A DNA stretch of 64,000 nucleotides, from contig CAJQUW010001409.1 of the NCBI GenBank assembly GCA_907163375.1, positions 496,001 through 560,000 on the forward strand, given 5' to 3'. Below are positions 45,285 through 57,199 of this stretch, in pieces; the stretch's first letter is position 1, and every line of letters starts with the position of its first letter. The notes under the pieces are model-generated. The model was not told the origin of the DNA, did no database searches, and saw only the letters and a list, made by a program, of their open reading frames with translations. The position numbers and the translations under genes were made by a program. This DNA comes from Prostheceraeus crozeri. Taxonomy: Eukaryota > Platyhelminthes > Polycladida > Euryleptidae.

Positions 45285-45595
45285 TTATGAATGTCTGAAA
45301 GATATTTTTCCTAATTTCAGGGATATCTGCCTCATTTATTGGTAAAAACATTAAAAAAATATCGTAGCCGAGCTCAGGCTGAATATCTTAGGCTGTGTTT
45401 TTAAGGCTTATTTGATAAAAGCAAAATCCGAAATATTGTAGATAAACGCTTTAAAGCCCGTGTAATGTATAGTACGCTATTTAATGAAATGCAAATTTTT
45501 CGGTTACAGAAGTCTACTTATTAAAGTTAGGCCGCAGGATGTAAGTAGTACTCTTAGCCTTCATATCCCGTACTTTAGATATCCCTGGTAAAGAA

Positions 45596-45766
45596 TTTTG
45601 CCATCGTATTTCTATAAATTTAATTTTCTAGGACAGCAGTAACTGGAATTCGGATGTGTCCAACATGGTCCAGCCAGGCCGTCTCTTCGGAGTCTATCTC
45701 AGTCGCTTCATCGTTGAAATGGTTGTTTTGTTTCATTTTGTTGCCTCAAGGTCCCTCGCATCCCTC
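45596..45766. other. Short gap between P element and LINE 3' end
   Basis: Unremarkable sequence. Confidence 0.4.
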
Positions 45767-46261
45767 AATAGAATAGAATAGAATAGAAATATATTTTCCA
45801 CCAATACAAAATCTGTACAAGGATCGTTACATTTACATATACTCGTAGATAAATACAGATATATACATTTATTACTTTTACAAAATACTAAATATAATAC
45901 AAATACAGATAAATGTAGAGGTGGGCGGGGCCAGAGCACTGTGGGACAGTAGGAACCTAGCCCCGCTAACAAAAGTTCAGATTAAAATTACTCACACATC
46001 AAAATCATTTACATTATACATATAAACATATATCCTAGATACTCTCACACAAGGTATGTACAGCCAAACAACAGGTCAGTGATCGTCATACAAGATACAT
46101 ATATGAAAGTCCACATACACATATACTTACAAATCACATACTTGGGCTATTATATGCCAATGTCCGGGATACAATATCAGGGTTGGAATAGCATTTGATA
46201 TTTTCCATTCGCACACTATCATCTCTCTTAGTTACCTCAGATATTGCAACTTTCGTTTCTG

Positions 46262-47092
46262 TTAGTATTTGCTGACTAGTATTTGTTTAAGCTTTTTTTG
46301 GAACTTATCATATTCTCTTATTTCTTTAATGCTGCGAGGAAGTAAATTCCATTCAATCGCTGAGGCAAAGTCAATACTACGTTGCCCTAAGCTTGTCCTA
46401 TGAAATGGTATCCGGAGGTTAACTTTATTTCTTAATGAGCTGCCACTCTGGGGTTTGTGGATTTTTCCAAGAAAATGCGGTAAATCATCGACCTTATAAA
46501 TCATCTTATAGCAGAGACTCAGCATTTTGTAGCGATACATATCGCTGACCGTTAATATTCTATGTTTCGTCATGTGTGAATCTACTTCATTGGCCTTAAC
46601 TCTAAATATAACTTTAAGTAGTCTCCTTTGAAGTTTTTCTAGTTTAATTATGTTACTTCGTTTTCCTTGGTGAAAGATAAGAATGCAATAGTTTAATATA
46701 CAATGTATATTGGCAGAATATATCTTTAATAGACATTCTAGTGGAAGGCATCGTCTTAAGTTGTAAAATATAGGTAAGAATTTTCTTAATTTGGTATTAA
46801 GTATCGTATTTGCATGTGAAGTGAAACTCAAATTCATGTCTATATGTACACCCAATAGTTTTAAGCAATTTACTCTATTAATCTTTGTTTGGTTTTGGTA
46901 CAAATCCTGGTCTATTTCTTTAGAGCGATGGGGATGAATTATCATATATTCCGTCTTGCTATCATTAAGACGGATGCCATTTGCCTTACTGAATTTTTCC
47001 ATTGAGTCTAATCTGCTTTTTGCCGTGGAAAAGAGACTTTCTAGGCTTCTGCTCTTAAGTATAAGAGTGGTGTCATCAGCAAATATATTCAA
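46262..47092 (-). pseudogene. LINE ORF2, C-terminal third (RT motif C and thumb)
   Basis: A 276-codon frame opening MNIFADDTTLILKSRS, with FADD the catalytic motif C of reverse transcriptase. The downstream sequence has the usual long helical thumb and ends KKLKQILVSKY. It lacks a C-terminal Cys/His zinc knuckle. It is one base out of frame with the preceding part, which ends at 47089, because of a small indel near 47100. Confidence 0.88.
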
Positions 47093-48150
47093 TTCGTCTT
47101 TGGGGAAATGTTATGCATATCATTAATGTAGATAAGAAATAGAAGAGGACCTAAAGTTGAACCTTCAGGTACTCCTGTTTTGGTATATAATGCTTCAGAG
47201 AGAACACCATTTACTACAGTCTGATGACTTCTGCTGTTTAAATACGACTTGAACCAGTCTAAGGTAAATCCCCTTATTCCTATATGCTCTAACTTCTCTA
47301 TTAGTATGTCATGTCTTATTATTTCAAAGGCCTTCCGAAAATCTACTGATAATAACATTATGAATTCTTTAGCTTCTACTGCTGTATATATTCTATTCAT
47401 GACGGAAAGTAGTGATAGCTCTGTTGAGTGATGTTCTCTGAAACCGAATTGATTTGGACTGAGAAACTCTATTTTATCTAAATAACTGTATAATCTGGAG
47501 TGTATAACCTTTTCGAGAATCTTGTCTACGTAGCTAAGTAAAGAGATTGGTCTGTATTTGTTTATGTCCAATCTTGATCCTTTTTTATAGACTGGTATAA
47601 TTTTGGAGGTTTTTAAAGTAGTTGGCATGTTACCATCACGTACTATTTTGTTTAAAATGTAAGTAAGTCTATCGATCACATGGTCCGGACATAGTTTAAA
47701 GATTTTCAATGGTATTTTGTCATTTGTAGCTTTTTTATCATTCATTTTAATTAGTATGTCTTTTATTTCTTTTGACTCTATTTCTCTAAAGAAAAAGGAC
47801 TTGTCTATGCGCTTTCCCAAATATTCTGCGAAATCGTTTCTTTTGCTAGGTTGAGTTCCATACAGTTTCCCAACTTCGTTAAAATGGGAATTAAAAGAGT
47901 TACAAATTCTAGTCGTGTTGGTTATCATTTCGTCGTTATTTAGTATTCGAATCATTGGTCTGTCTGACGACTTGCCTAATAGTTTATTAATAAATTTCCA
48001 GGAAGCTCTGGAGTCACTTTTGCAGTTCTCAATTATATTTCTGTTATACTCATCTTTTTTCTGTTGAATAAGTGCTTTATAATATTTATTGTATTTATGA
48101 TACCGTTCTTTATCGGAGCTGTTTTGACTGGCCTTGTACACTTTGTACAA
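47089..48150 (-). pseudogene. LINE ORF2, reverse transcriptase fingers and palm
   Basis: A 353-codon frame. The pre-RT region has SRASWKFINKLLG. The RT motifs follow: NKYRPISLLSYVDKILEKVI, then GFREHHST, motif A around LLSVDFRKAFEIIRH and motif B GVPEGSTLGPLLFLIYINDM. Motif A keeps its first Asp, but the usual Asp of KAFD reads Glu. It runs on from the endonuclease after an intervening stretch (48150-48444) that is broken by stops and a frame change. Confidence 0.9.
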
Positions 48151-48443
48151 TTTTTGCTTCTTATGTAGTGCTTTTGTGCAGGCACTGTCAAACCAGGTCT
48201 TACTGTTTGCTTTCTTCTTCGATAAGCGTATTAACGGGAAAGCTTCTCAAAAGCTTCATGAATTTGCTTTTGGAAATCTTCATATAAGTTTAGAGAACTT
48301 ATGTCAGCGTGTCGGTTTATCGAGAAAAATGCAAGAATTTAGTATCTCAATGAATTTCAGTTGGTTGGACTCATTATATATCCTTATTAAGGGCCTTTCG
48401 TATTCATACAAGTTAGCTTTCAACCTATTTAAATGTATAAAAA

Positions 48444-49190
48444 CTATTGGAGTCTATGGTCAGTGATATTTAAGTCGACATTGCCGGAGAACACTTTATT
48501 TCCAACAATATTTCTATAGTTAATGAAAATTTGGTCAATCAAACTAGTGGTTCCCGTAGTTGAACTCCTTGTATATGAATTGATTGTAGGATACAATGCA
48601 TATTCTAATAATGAGTCATAAAAATCCTCTACATTGGTATCATTATCATATTTCATTCTACACAAGTTCATATCACCCAACACTGCAAAGACATTTGTGG
48701 TATTATGGTTTCTTAGCCATGTATTCATGTTTTCTATGAAGTTCTTTGCATTCTCGGATGGTGATCTATAAATTCCTATTATAGTTTGACATTTTAGTTT
48801 GGCGTAATCGAATGTGATACTAACTGAATCTGCTCCTGGTATAAAATCGCAACCACTGTCTATTAGCGAGATAGTTTCTTTACGATAGAATAATACTACT
48901 CCTCCCGACCTATTTAATTTACTTGAGTACACTATTCCGTAGTCCGGGAGTGAGTTTTTGTACATATCTATGTTATTTATCCAGCATTCACTTAGCACTA
49001 TTACGTCAATATTTTTTGGTATAGTTTTAAATACGTGATCGAATTCTAAAAAATTAGCTTTTAGCGACCGTATGTTCATATGAACTACACGCAAGTTGCT
49101 CTTATCTGCCTTGCAAAATCTTCTAAATTCTTCTATGTCACTTAGATCCTTACTACTGTGATTTATTTGTGAAGACGTACTGTCCATCAT
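48444..49190 (-). pseudogene. LINE ORF2, APE-type endonuclease
   Basis: A 248-codon frame beginning MMDSTSSQINHSSKDLSDIE. The endonuclease motifs are in order: LRVVHMNIRSLKANF (Asn), VIVLSECWIN (catalytic Glu), NRSGGVVLFYRK, IIGIYRSPSEN, VLGDMNL (Asp/Asn) and DLNITDHRLQ (Asp-His). The frame then meets a TAG directly after DHRLQ, and the next part (TPIVFIHLNRLKANLYEYE) lies in another frame. It nicks target DNA for target-primed reverse transcription. Confidence 0.9.
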
Positions 49191-49247
49191 ACAGAAATGT
49201 TATTGTGTTGTCCTATAAACCACCAACAAAATTCCAACAAAATATGT

Positions 49248-49922
49248 CTAGATTTCAGGAAGGCAAGAAAAATTACGCACTAAAATTGCACTACACTGAT
49301 CGTCTTTACGAAGATAGATCTTACCGTCATTAGTCCAAACATAGTTGTAGTCGTTGGATCTGGCGAACTCCCTGGTTCTGCGTAGCAAATTGTACCTATA
49401 GCTAGTCAAATTTTCCTTCGCGTACATCTCCTTCTCTTTGAATAACTTTTTCTTGCTCAGGGCGGCCCTTTTGAGCAGCACAGTGCGGAGTGTTGCGATC
49501 ACCGTCACAGTTCCTCGATTACGTCGAGTTCTTATCGCCGTTGTTTTTTCTATGTCTTCTTTTTTAATCACGTTACCCCTAAGAACAGAGTTAACAATTG
49601 AAGAAAACTTCTCACTGTCGATGATCTCACCTTGATCACACCTCACATTCTCTAGCACGAGGTCTCTATTCAACTGTTGTTGTTCATTGTCGTCGAGCTT
49701 ACTGGAGAGGTAGTTGTAATCGTCGTTTATGTTCTGTATTTCTCGTCGTAGAGACTGATTCTCCGCTTCCAGCATCTGCCGTTGTACTTTCTCATTTTCC
49801 ATTTCCCGTTTGATGGTAGATATATCGGCTTGCAGGGCTTGTGTGTGTCTCTCGAAGCTGTCTTTTATAAGTTGGGTCATATTTTCCATGAATGATTTCA
49901 TCATGGCCTTACAATCATCCAT
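49248..49922 (-). CDS. LINE ORF1 protein (coiled coil)
   Basis: An intact 224-codon frame starting MDDCKAMMKSFMENMTQLI. Residues about 25-95 are a strong coiled coil rich in Glu/Gln/Lys with EMENEKVQRQMLEAENQSL. The C-terminal part (residues 130-215) is basic, with KLFKEKEMYAKENLTSYR and YNYVWTNDGKIYLRK, the block commonly seen at the end of CR1/Jockey-group ORF1 proteins. It probably binds element RNA as an oligomer. It lies 57 bases upstream of ORF2. Confidence 0.85.
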   Translation of the reverse strand: MDDCKAMMKSFMENMTQLIKDSFERHTQALQADISTIKREMENEKVQRQMLEAENQSLRREIQNINDDYNYLSSKLDDNEQQQLNRDLVLENVRCDQGEIIDSEKFSSIVNSVLRGNVIKKEDIEKTTAIRTRRNRGTVTVIATLRTVLLKRAALSKKKLFKEKEMYAKENLTSYRYNLLRRTREFARSNDYNYVWTNDGKIYLRKDDQCSAILVRNFSCLPEI

Positions 49923-51048
49923 GGAGCAATGTTTGCATGAGTCGCAAATAGGCGTCGACTCTGACTATTTTCTCATTCTTTATGGGAAATCTCACCCTAG
50001 GTCGCACATGCACCTCTGCTTCGTATCTGAAGCTCATCAAAAATCTCGTCAATGACATTTCGCCTGTTCCTAAGCGATACGTTGTGATTATTTTATTCTA
50101 CAGCCTTCTCCAACCGTTTGAGAAGGTCCCGCAACTTTCCTCTCAAAAGCTGCCATCGGTCTTCACTTTCCTTTCGCACTCTTGACATAAAGCCTTATCT
50201 CTAGTCCCATCCGTGCGTTCAGCTTAATCTTACATCATAAAAATATTGGTAAACAGTAGCACGTAAACAAATCGAAACAATAAAAATCGTAGACAATTCG
50301 AAACTACTCTAATACACTGCCAATCAAGAAGAAATTTTCCATCGTTGTAAGAAATGTACTCAGTAAGTACCTGTGGCATCTCTTGTTGACTCGAGAATGT
50401 TTTGGCAGGCTCTCCGATTCGTTCTTTGACTTTCTAGTGATTTTCATTGTCATTGCCTCTCACCATCGAAGAGATGTAGTTGTGATTAATACTGCAACCT
50501 CCTCTAGTAGTTTGTGAAGGACCCGCGGCTCCCTCCGAAGTCACCGCCTCATCTTTAGTCAAATGAGTAATTGCGACTCCCACTTGCAACCCATCTGAGG
50601 TTTTTCTGAATCTCGAAAATGCCTCTCTGAGGCTTTCTATGCCGTTCCATTGATATTCATTGGAATTCCCCCTCACAGTCGAGATAAGAGCTGCAGCTTC
50701 TCAGCTGCAGGGTCATTTGTCAATAACTCACGCCTCCCTCAGAGAGTACCTACTCTCATGACCATCTCTCTCTTGAAGGGAAGCATGATCTTCAGTCCCA
50801 TTGGTGTGTGCGCCTCGGACATGCATCTCACCAATAGTCGTGCTGACTCTCGAGAATGTTTTGGCAGTCTCTCTGAGTCGTTCCGTGCCTCTCTTTTAAT
50901 GAGAACTTTTACTTCTGTTTATTGCTGAATTGTTTTTTTTTCTTTGACTCTATTGTTGACGCCTGATATCAACTGGAACAGACACTGTCTTAAATAAGTG
51001 ACGCGAATTTTTATTGTAAAGTTTTTGTAGTTGTTTGTTGTAAGATAA
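49923..51048 (-). other. Region 5' of LINE ORF1, with duplicated coding-like segment
   Basis: The phrase CTCGAGAATGTTTTGGCAG occurs at about 50391 and again at 50852, with similar flanks. The minus strand translates around both as ERIGEPAKTFS and ERLRETAKTFSRV. Between them a frame (50434-50676) reads LREAFSRFRKTSDGLQ. This may be a 5' untranslated repeat of the LINE or debris of another element with internally repeated protein. Not identified. Confidence 0.35.
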
Positions 51049-51671
51049 GTGATTTTTGGTTATGTTTGTGACATGCACTTAGTACATGTAATCGCTAGGA
51101 ATGCTATGAAGATCGATGTTCAGCTAAACGACTGCATGCACCTCATATCAAGAAGTATTAGATCGGCCCCTACAGAGCTACCTCCAGACATACGAAGAGA
51201 CAAACGAACATTGCACCTGTTTAATCGAGCCATTCAACAACCCAACCATCTTCATCAAGTTGTAACCACCCCGGTATCAGATGAACAACGACTCCAATCT
51301 CGAAATCCACTCTCAAGAGGGTTCTACCATCTGAAACAAAAGGCCTACGAGACGACACCAGACACTTGCGCCATGTGAGAAAATGGGATGACTCTAACCA
51401 TCAACCCTGAGTTTATCGCAAGACCTACTAACAAGCCGCCTGTATATGACCTGCCGCGAGCAAAATGGGTACTCTTAAATCGACTCCGCTCTGGTTGCGG
51501 TCGATACAAAGGATTTATGAATCGAATAGTTCTCTCAAATAATAGTGCCTGCCTATGTGGTGAAGAACAAACGAATGCTCATGTTCTCTCTTGCCAAGTT
51601 ATCGGAATGCGTGGCAATATGACCACTGTGGACAGTGACTTCCGTGATTGGCTAAGCCAGTCAACCCTATA
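51049..51671 (+). mobile_element. LINE remnant, C-terminal part of ORF2
   Basis: Two + strand frames in succession. The first (to 51378) has DVQLNDCMHLISRSIRSAPTE and then PPDIRRDKRTLHLFNRA. About ten residues that normally lie between these blocks are missing. The second (51388-51672) has LPRAKWVLLNRLRSGCGR and CLCGEEQTNAHVLSC, the Cys/His pattern (C-x-C-x(8)-H-x(4)-C) that ends many Jockey-group reverse transcriptases. It stops at 51670. A (TA)n tract follows. The 5' portion is absent. Confidence 0.75.
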
Positions 51672-51711
51672 AAACTTTGAATTTTCGTTGTAATGTTTTT
51701 TCATACGAATA

Positions 51712-51733
51712 TATGTATATATATATATATATT
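51712..51733. repeat. (TA)n microsatellite
   Basis: About nine TA units just downstream of the LINE remnant's stop codon, possibly derived from its 3' tail. Confidence 0.8.
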
Positions 51734-52794
51734 AAGCCATATTGAGCCATATTAACAAAATGGCTCCTCAGAAACTATAATTGATGACAGATAATGCGAG
51801 CTCTTGTAATCAGATCATTGCGAAGAATCTTCTCCGAGGGTCATCAATGACGAAACGCAGTTGCTTTCGGAAAGTCATTCCTGTTACAAGAGCTAAGTTT
51901 CAGTTTAAATCAGTACGTTGCAGCAATATCAAAATTGCATAAAAAATATGGAATATTGTATATACCTCCTATAAGATACATAGACGCTCTTGGTCAAGTT
52001 TTGATGATAAGAGCGGCGTTCACCCTGCTTGATCATGAGACATGATGCTATAATCTGCTATAATATCTGCTGCTAAAATTCTACTGCTCGCATTAGTAGG
52101 CCTGTGAAAATTTAGCAGAGCTGCGAAAAAATGGAAAAATCTCTGGCCCGACCACTGGTAGTGTTATACTACCACATAAATGAAGTCTTCGTTCTGACAG
52201 AACTTCAGACAGAATTCTGTTCTTCAACTCGTCCAAGTATATACCGGTATACAGCACCCTTAGAAATTTACTATATCAAACTCCAAAAAAGGCAATTTTT
52301 CTTCATCCTCGCCTGAGACATAAACGACTGAAGCAGGCATCGCGATTTTTTCACTGCCTGATATGAAGATGGTCCTGAAAAAAGCACTGGTGGTTTCATA
52401 CTGCCTAGTATAAAAGTTTTTTCGGGAGGACCCATGTCACCCCAGTATCCCCTATAGAGAAGGAAATTATTTGATGAATCCCTAGTTGAGCAGAAGTCCA
52501 GGGGGTTTAGCTTTGCTGGAAAGTTTACCGATTTTAGTGTATTTAGTCTGATAGGCCATAAGTGTGTGAGAAAGGAATCGAAAGTCTTATGGAGATTTGC
52601 TGGTGGGTGGGATCAAACGGACACCACGAAAGACCCTAAGGTAAGCTGACATAGCTGAAAAAGTCGATTCAAATTCCAATTATTTGATAATTTCTCATTC
52701 AAGCGATAAAGGAAGTGAGTGGTTTTCTGGAATGGACAAATTCCACTGACAAAAATGTGAGGCAGAAAAATAGAGTTGGCAGTAAAATTGACTG
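51734..52794. other. No gene seen
   Basis: Mixed AT-rich sequence without convincing frames. The start of the older repeat copy at 52795 may extend left into this stretch. Confidence 0.4.
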
Positions 52795-55700
52795 CGTGGG
52801 TATTTCGAATATAAGGCAATGACTAAGGTAAGTGACGATTTCGAAAACCACAGTAATCGTAATCGTTCACAGTAAATCACGACAGGAATCAAATCAAATG
52901 CTGTTCAAAGTAGCTAATCAAGTAGATTTTGCTAGCTTATGCCTGGAAAAATAGGGCCTATCTATTTAGTAAGTCATGGTTGCCTGTGTTTGACCGGTTA
53001 ACCACGATGTACTCGTATGTATTTCTTACCAAAGACCACCGCATTACTAATCGACGGTAAAACAGGATATCTAAAGAGTTCAGGATTGGCTGAAAGCCTA
53101 TTTAAAATTAGATGACATTTATTTTACTAGGCATATTGGTTTTGAAAGTAATCGGAACAATAAAAGTATTATGAATGAACTTAATTAGGACCACGTTTAA
53201 TCACACATTTAGCCGGTTAACTGTTTTTTAAACAAGCACAGATGATCAGGCCTTGATTCACTGGCTTGTAGCCCGTCAGCTATTTACAAGTTGTGAATGA
53301 TTTTACAACGATGGTATGACTCATATTTCGAACTTTCTAGTGATCAAAAAATATTTCATATTCATTAACTGATAAATATATAATTTCATAACTTCCTTTC
53401 TTATAATTATTCTTCATTATATTATTAACTTCTTCATAATAATTAACTTCAACCGTCAGACGTGCAAGGGTGAAGCAGCAAATTACCTTGTGAGACGTGA
53501 TACTTTTAAAGGTTACGTACAGGGTGGTGACCGAGCCCGGGAATCGCCCGGAAATTTTGTTGGGGCCCGGGAATCGCCCTTAAATTTCAGCGAAATAGCC
53601 AATTATCCCTTAGATAGCCCGGAATGCCATTTCGTGATTTTTATCTCTAAATTCAATGAACATAATTTCTCGATTTCAACTACTAGTAATATGACTATTA
53701 TTAATCCCACTGTTTCTATTAAATGTTTTCGAATCTGGATTGATATAATCACGTAAGTATGCACAACATCTGGATGGAATATTCATGACTAAATAAATTT
53801 GCTTCATTTGATGTCAATGATATCTGTGAGTCGATGGTTATGTCGTTGACCTAATGATCGTTGTTATAATGACTTAGTAATCTCTATGAGCTTATAGTGA
53901 AATCGCCAGAAGTTTTCCAAATAAGTAATATTGCAGCAAAATTTCATTCGATTAAAGAAAATTGTGGCTATTCACACTACATTGAAGTCGTGTACGTAAT
54001 TGGATTGACTATATTTCGTACACACAAGTATAAAAGTCGCATTCAATCGATAGAGATCCCAAAAAATCGTTATGATTTTTGTGCCTCATAATGTGCTTGT
54101 ATGCAATTTCGGAACAGACTCGCAATATGGAAAATTACGCAGCCTCAAAATAAATCTAAAAAATCATATGTAAATGATTGTTTATCTTACATTATCAATT
54201 TCATTAGTTAAAAGATTTTAACAAGTGCACAACTTATTGAGCTATACAAAATCTATGGAAGAATGGCGCAATTTAACACTGCAGGCTACTTATGCGCCTA
54301 CATCCACATCAAGTTGAGGATGGTACCAGTTTAAAGTCATGCCAACAAAATTCTACCAACGCTGCCACAGACAGGAAAGTGTATCAGAGTAATCGTTGAT
54401 ATTTCGAATATAAGTCATTGGCTAAGCTGAGTGATGAGTTCGGAAACCTCACAGTAAATCATGACAAGAAGAAGAAGGCCACCCAAACCAATTGGGATTA
54501 TGTACAGGCCACTGCTTCCAAATATGTGGGCCGCTAGTATATGGAGCCATCTGGAGATTCTGCTTGCTGTAAAGAATTTGCTTTCTGTTCTGGTCCCGAC
54601 TGGACCAGAAACGAGAAAAATAAGTCAATGAATATCAGTCTAGGTAACCTGTCAAGTAAATTTTGCTAGCCTTCCATATGTCCAGAAAAAAGGCCCAGCT
54701 ATCTCACACGTTCTGCCGGTTAACCGCGACATACACGTATGTATTTCTTACAAATTTTACCGCATTACTGATGGACGGCCAAAGAAAATATTTCAAGAAA
54801 ACGGGATTGATTGATAGCCTATTGGAAATTTAATGACATTTATATTATTGAGCCTATTGTTTTGAAAATAATCAGAACCATAAAAGAATGAGCTTAATTA
54901 GGCCCGCACATTTAATCATGCATTTAGCCGGTTAACATTTGTAAATGAGCACAGGTGATCAGGCCTTCATTCGGTGGCTTGTAACCCGTTAACTATGTAT
55001 GAGATCTGAGTGATTTTCCAACGATAGAAGGAAAAGTTTCTTACTTTTAATATTTAATTTTCTTCCATTTATTCATGTAATTTTGAAACTTTTTTCGATA
55101 GGTTTTGCTTTTAGTCAATTTTTCAGACTTCAGCTTTCAAACATGCAAGGCTGAAGTAGCTAATTGCCTTTTGAGAAGTGATGTTTTCAAAAACTGCATT
55201 CTCAATTAATTTGCTAACATTTTTTAAATTTGTTATCGGCACTTTTTGAATATTATTTCAATATACACCAATTACAAGAATCTTGCGGAATTAATCATAC
55301 AATGTGAAGAAGAAGCAAGTTGAATAACTTGATGACGAGGAATAGAAAGTCACATTGAGTCAAATTGAACCAGAAAAAGAAACACTTGTCATGGTCTAAT
55401 CCAATGATAATGTCTTCAATGCGGAGGTAGCACTACTGCGTTGCATTGTTATTGATATCCTTAGAATCAAGAAACATCGATACCTTGATTCTGTGTATTA
55501 TGCCTGACATTGCTGGAAGCATTAGACGCAAACTTTATAACCGACGGCTACCATGTGTTCTTTGTTTCTACGCAAACTGATACAAGTAGGTGATAAGAAG
55601 GAATTCTTCTGGCATTCACGTTTCTCGTCTAGTGGCAGTTTTTCTGGTTGCACTTGTCTATGTTTCTTGATAACTTGGTGTCATCATGCTATTGCATCAA

Positions 55701-57194
55701 CATGTGCATTCTGATATCATGGTTTCTATCATGTCTGTTGCGTCTCATTTGTTTCTTTAACTTAGCATGCTTATAATTTTGGTCTGATAAATCGGCTAAA
55801 TACAACTTTCTAGAATTTCAAGAATCAGATGATGATAATGAAGTCTTTTTGATCGTTGGAAAGTTCAAGAAATTAACTTTTCTATCGATTTGAAATCATT
55901 TAGATCCAATCAGTAGTTCACTGGCTGCAGATCATTGAGGAAAGGCATATGTTAATAAGCTAAAGAACCACACATTTTGAAAAATGAATGCGTTGGAGTC
56001 AAATATCGCTCATTATCTAGCACATAAATTTGGTGGCACAATTCAAACAGGAAATGTCTCAAATTTAATGATAGAAATAGTTTAAAGAAGTGTCCGGATA
56101 ATTTTTGATCAGTGTAATTGGAATGACTCATTCGGTCAATCTAAAAAAATAGTGTAAAAATTCAATGAAACAGCCCGGGAATTGGAATCTTGAAATCTGG
56201 CCGCCACCCTGTATGTATTCTAAATTCATTGTACTGATTTATAAAATTTGTTATCGGTATGTTGATTTTTTATTTCAATAAGCACCTATTACAAGAAGCC
56301 GACGGAATTGATTGTTCAATGCGAAGAAGAAGCAAGTTGTATAATTTGATTGAGAGGAATGCAAAGTCATATTGAGTCAAATGAAACCAGGTGAAGAAGC
56401 TTATATCATGGTAACGTCCCCAGTGCAGAAGTAGCTCTACTGCGTTGCGTCGCCATCGCTATCCTTTGAATCAAGAAAAATCGAGACCTTGATTATCCAG
56501 CATTATACCTGACTTTGCTGGAAATATCAGACACAAACTTTATGATTGACGGTTATCAAGATGCAAAGAGGATGATAAAATGGAATACTTCTGGCGTTTA
56601 TGGTCTTCGTTTGGTGCTTACAGCTTTCCTGGTTTCTCTTGCCGATATTTCTTGATAACTTGGCGTCATGTGCCATTGCATTGACATGTATACATCTTGA
56701 TAGCATGGTTGTTGCTTGTAATTTGTTGCTTCAACTTTACATATTTGAAATTGAATTCTGATAGATAGGTTGAATACAACTTATTAGAAATATATTAATC
56801 AGATGATGAAAATGAAGTATTTTTGATCATTGAAAGGTCAGAAAATTAACTTTTCTATTGATATGAAATCATTTATATCCCATAAGCAGCTCATTGGCTG
56901 CAAGTCATTAAGGAAAAGTGTATGTTTATGAAAGTTCACCGCTCACAGAGTTTGAAAAATTTTAAAAATGAGAGCGGTAGAGTCAAATATGGTTCATTAT
57001 CTAACACGTCAAAATTTGGTGGTAGATTTTTGGGAAACAGGAAATGTCTCAGATTTTGCGATAAAAAAGTGTCGGGATAGTTTTCTAGTGGTGTGATTGG
57101 AATAACATAAGTCTGGTCAATATAAAAAGTAGCTTAAAAATTCGTCGAAGTAGCCCGGGAACCGCCGGGGAAGTTGAAGCTTGTAATCTGCCCG
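52795..57194. mobile_element. Older transposon copy, split by a younger copy of its own family
   Basis: 52795-53520 matches 54395-55190, with shared blocks such as CATTTAGCCGGTTAAC and GATCAGGCCTTGATTC-type sequence. 56215-57194 matches 55205-56214. The two outer parts therefore form one copy of the family, interrupted at 53520. Its right end reads CCCGCCACCCGG at 57182-57193. The left end is lost or not recognised. No open frame is recognisable. Confidence 0.6.
53521..56214. mobile_element. Younger nested copy with CAGGGTGG ends, 2.7 kb
   Basis: Begins CAGGGTGGTGACCGAGCCCG and ends with the imperfect inverse GGCCGCCACCCTG at 56214. CCCGGG-containing sequence follows inside both ends. It is flanked by TACGTA (53515-53520) and TATGTA (56215-56220), a possible 6-bp duplication with one change. 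The body contains the same sequence as the copy it interrupts. No transposase was recognised, so this is a non-autonomous or fully decayed element. Confidence 0.65.
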
Positions 57195-57199
57195 CCACC

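Larger units (their letters stand above)
41424..45587 (+). mobile_element. P-superfamily (THAP) transposon with nested insertions
   Basis: The ends are inverted over about 31 bp. The left begins CAGGGATATCTAGACTACGG at 41424, and the right ends with the near-perfect inverse at 45587. They are flanked by 8-bp copies GTAAAGAT (41416-41423) and GTAAAGAA (45588-45595). Eight-base duplications are the rule for P elements. The coding pieces on the + strand run in order THAP domain, N-terminal transposase, catalytic part and C-terminal domain. Without the 1640-bp insert and its duplication the element is about 2.5 kb. The middle of the catalytic region is shortened. Inactive. Confidence 0.88.
45767..49922 (-). 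mobile_element. CR1/Jockey-type LINE, nearly full length
   Basis: Read right to left: ORF1 (49248-49922), a 57-base spacer, ORF2 with APE endonuclease (from 49190) and reverse transcriptase (to 46262), about 0.5 kb of 3' untranslated sequence, and a short (TATTC)n tail at 45767-45789. Simple-repeat tails instead of poly(A) occur in CR1/L2-like elements. ORF2 has a stop and a frameshift after the endonuclease, near 48450, and another frameshift near 47100. Otherwise long frames persist, so the copy is fairly young but inactive. The 5' end is not defined and may reach about 50280. Confidence 0.88.
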
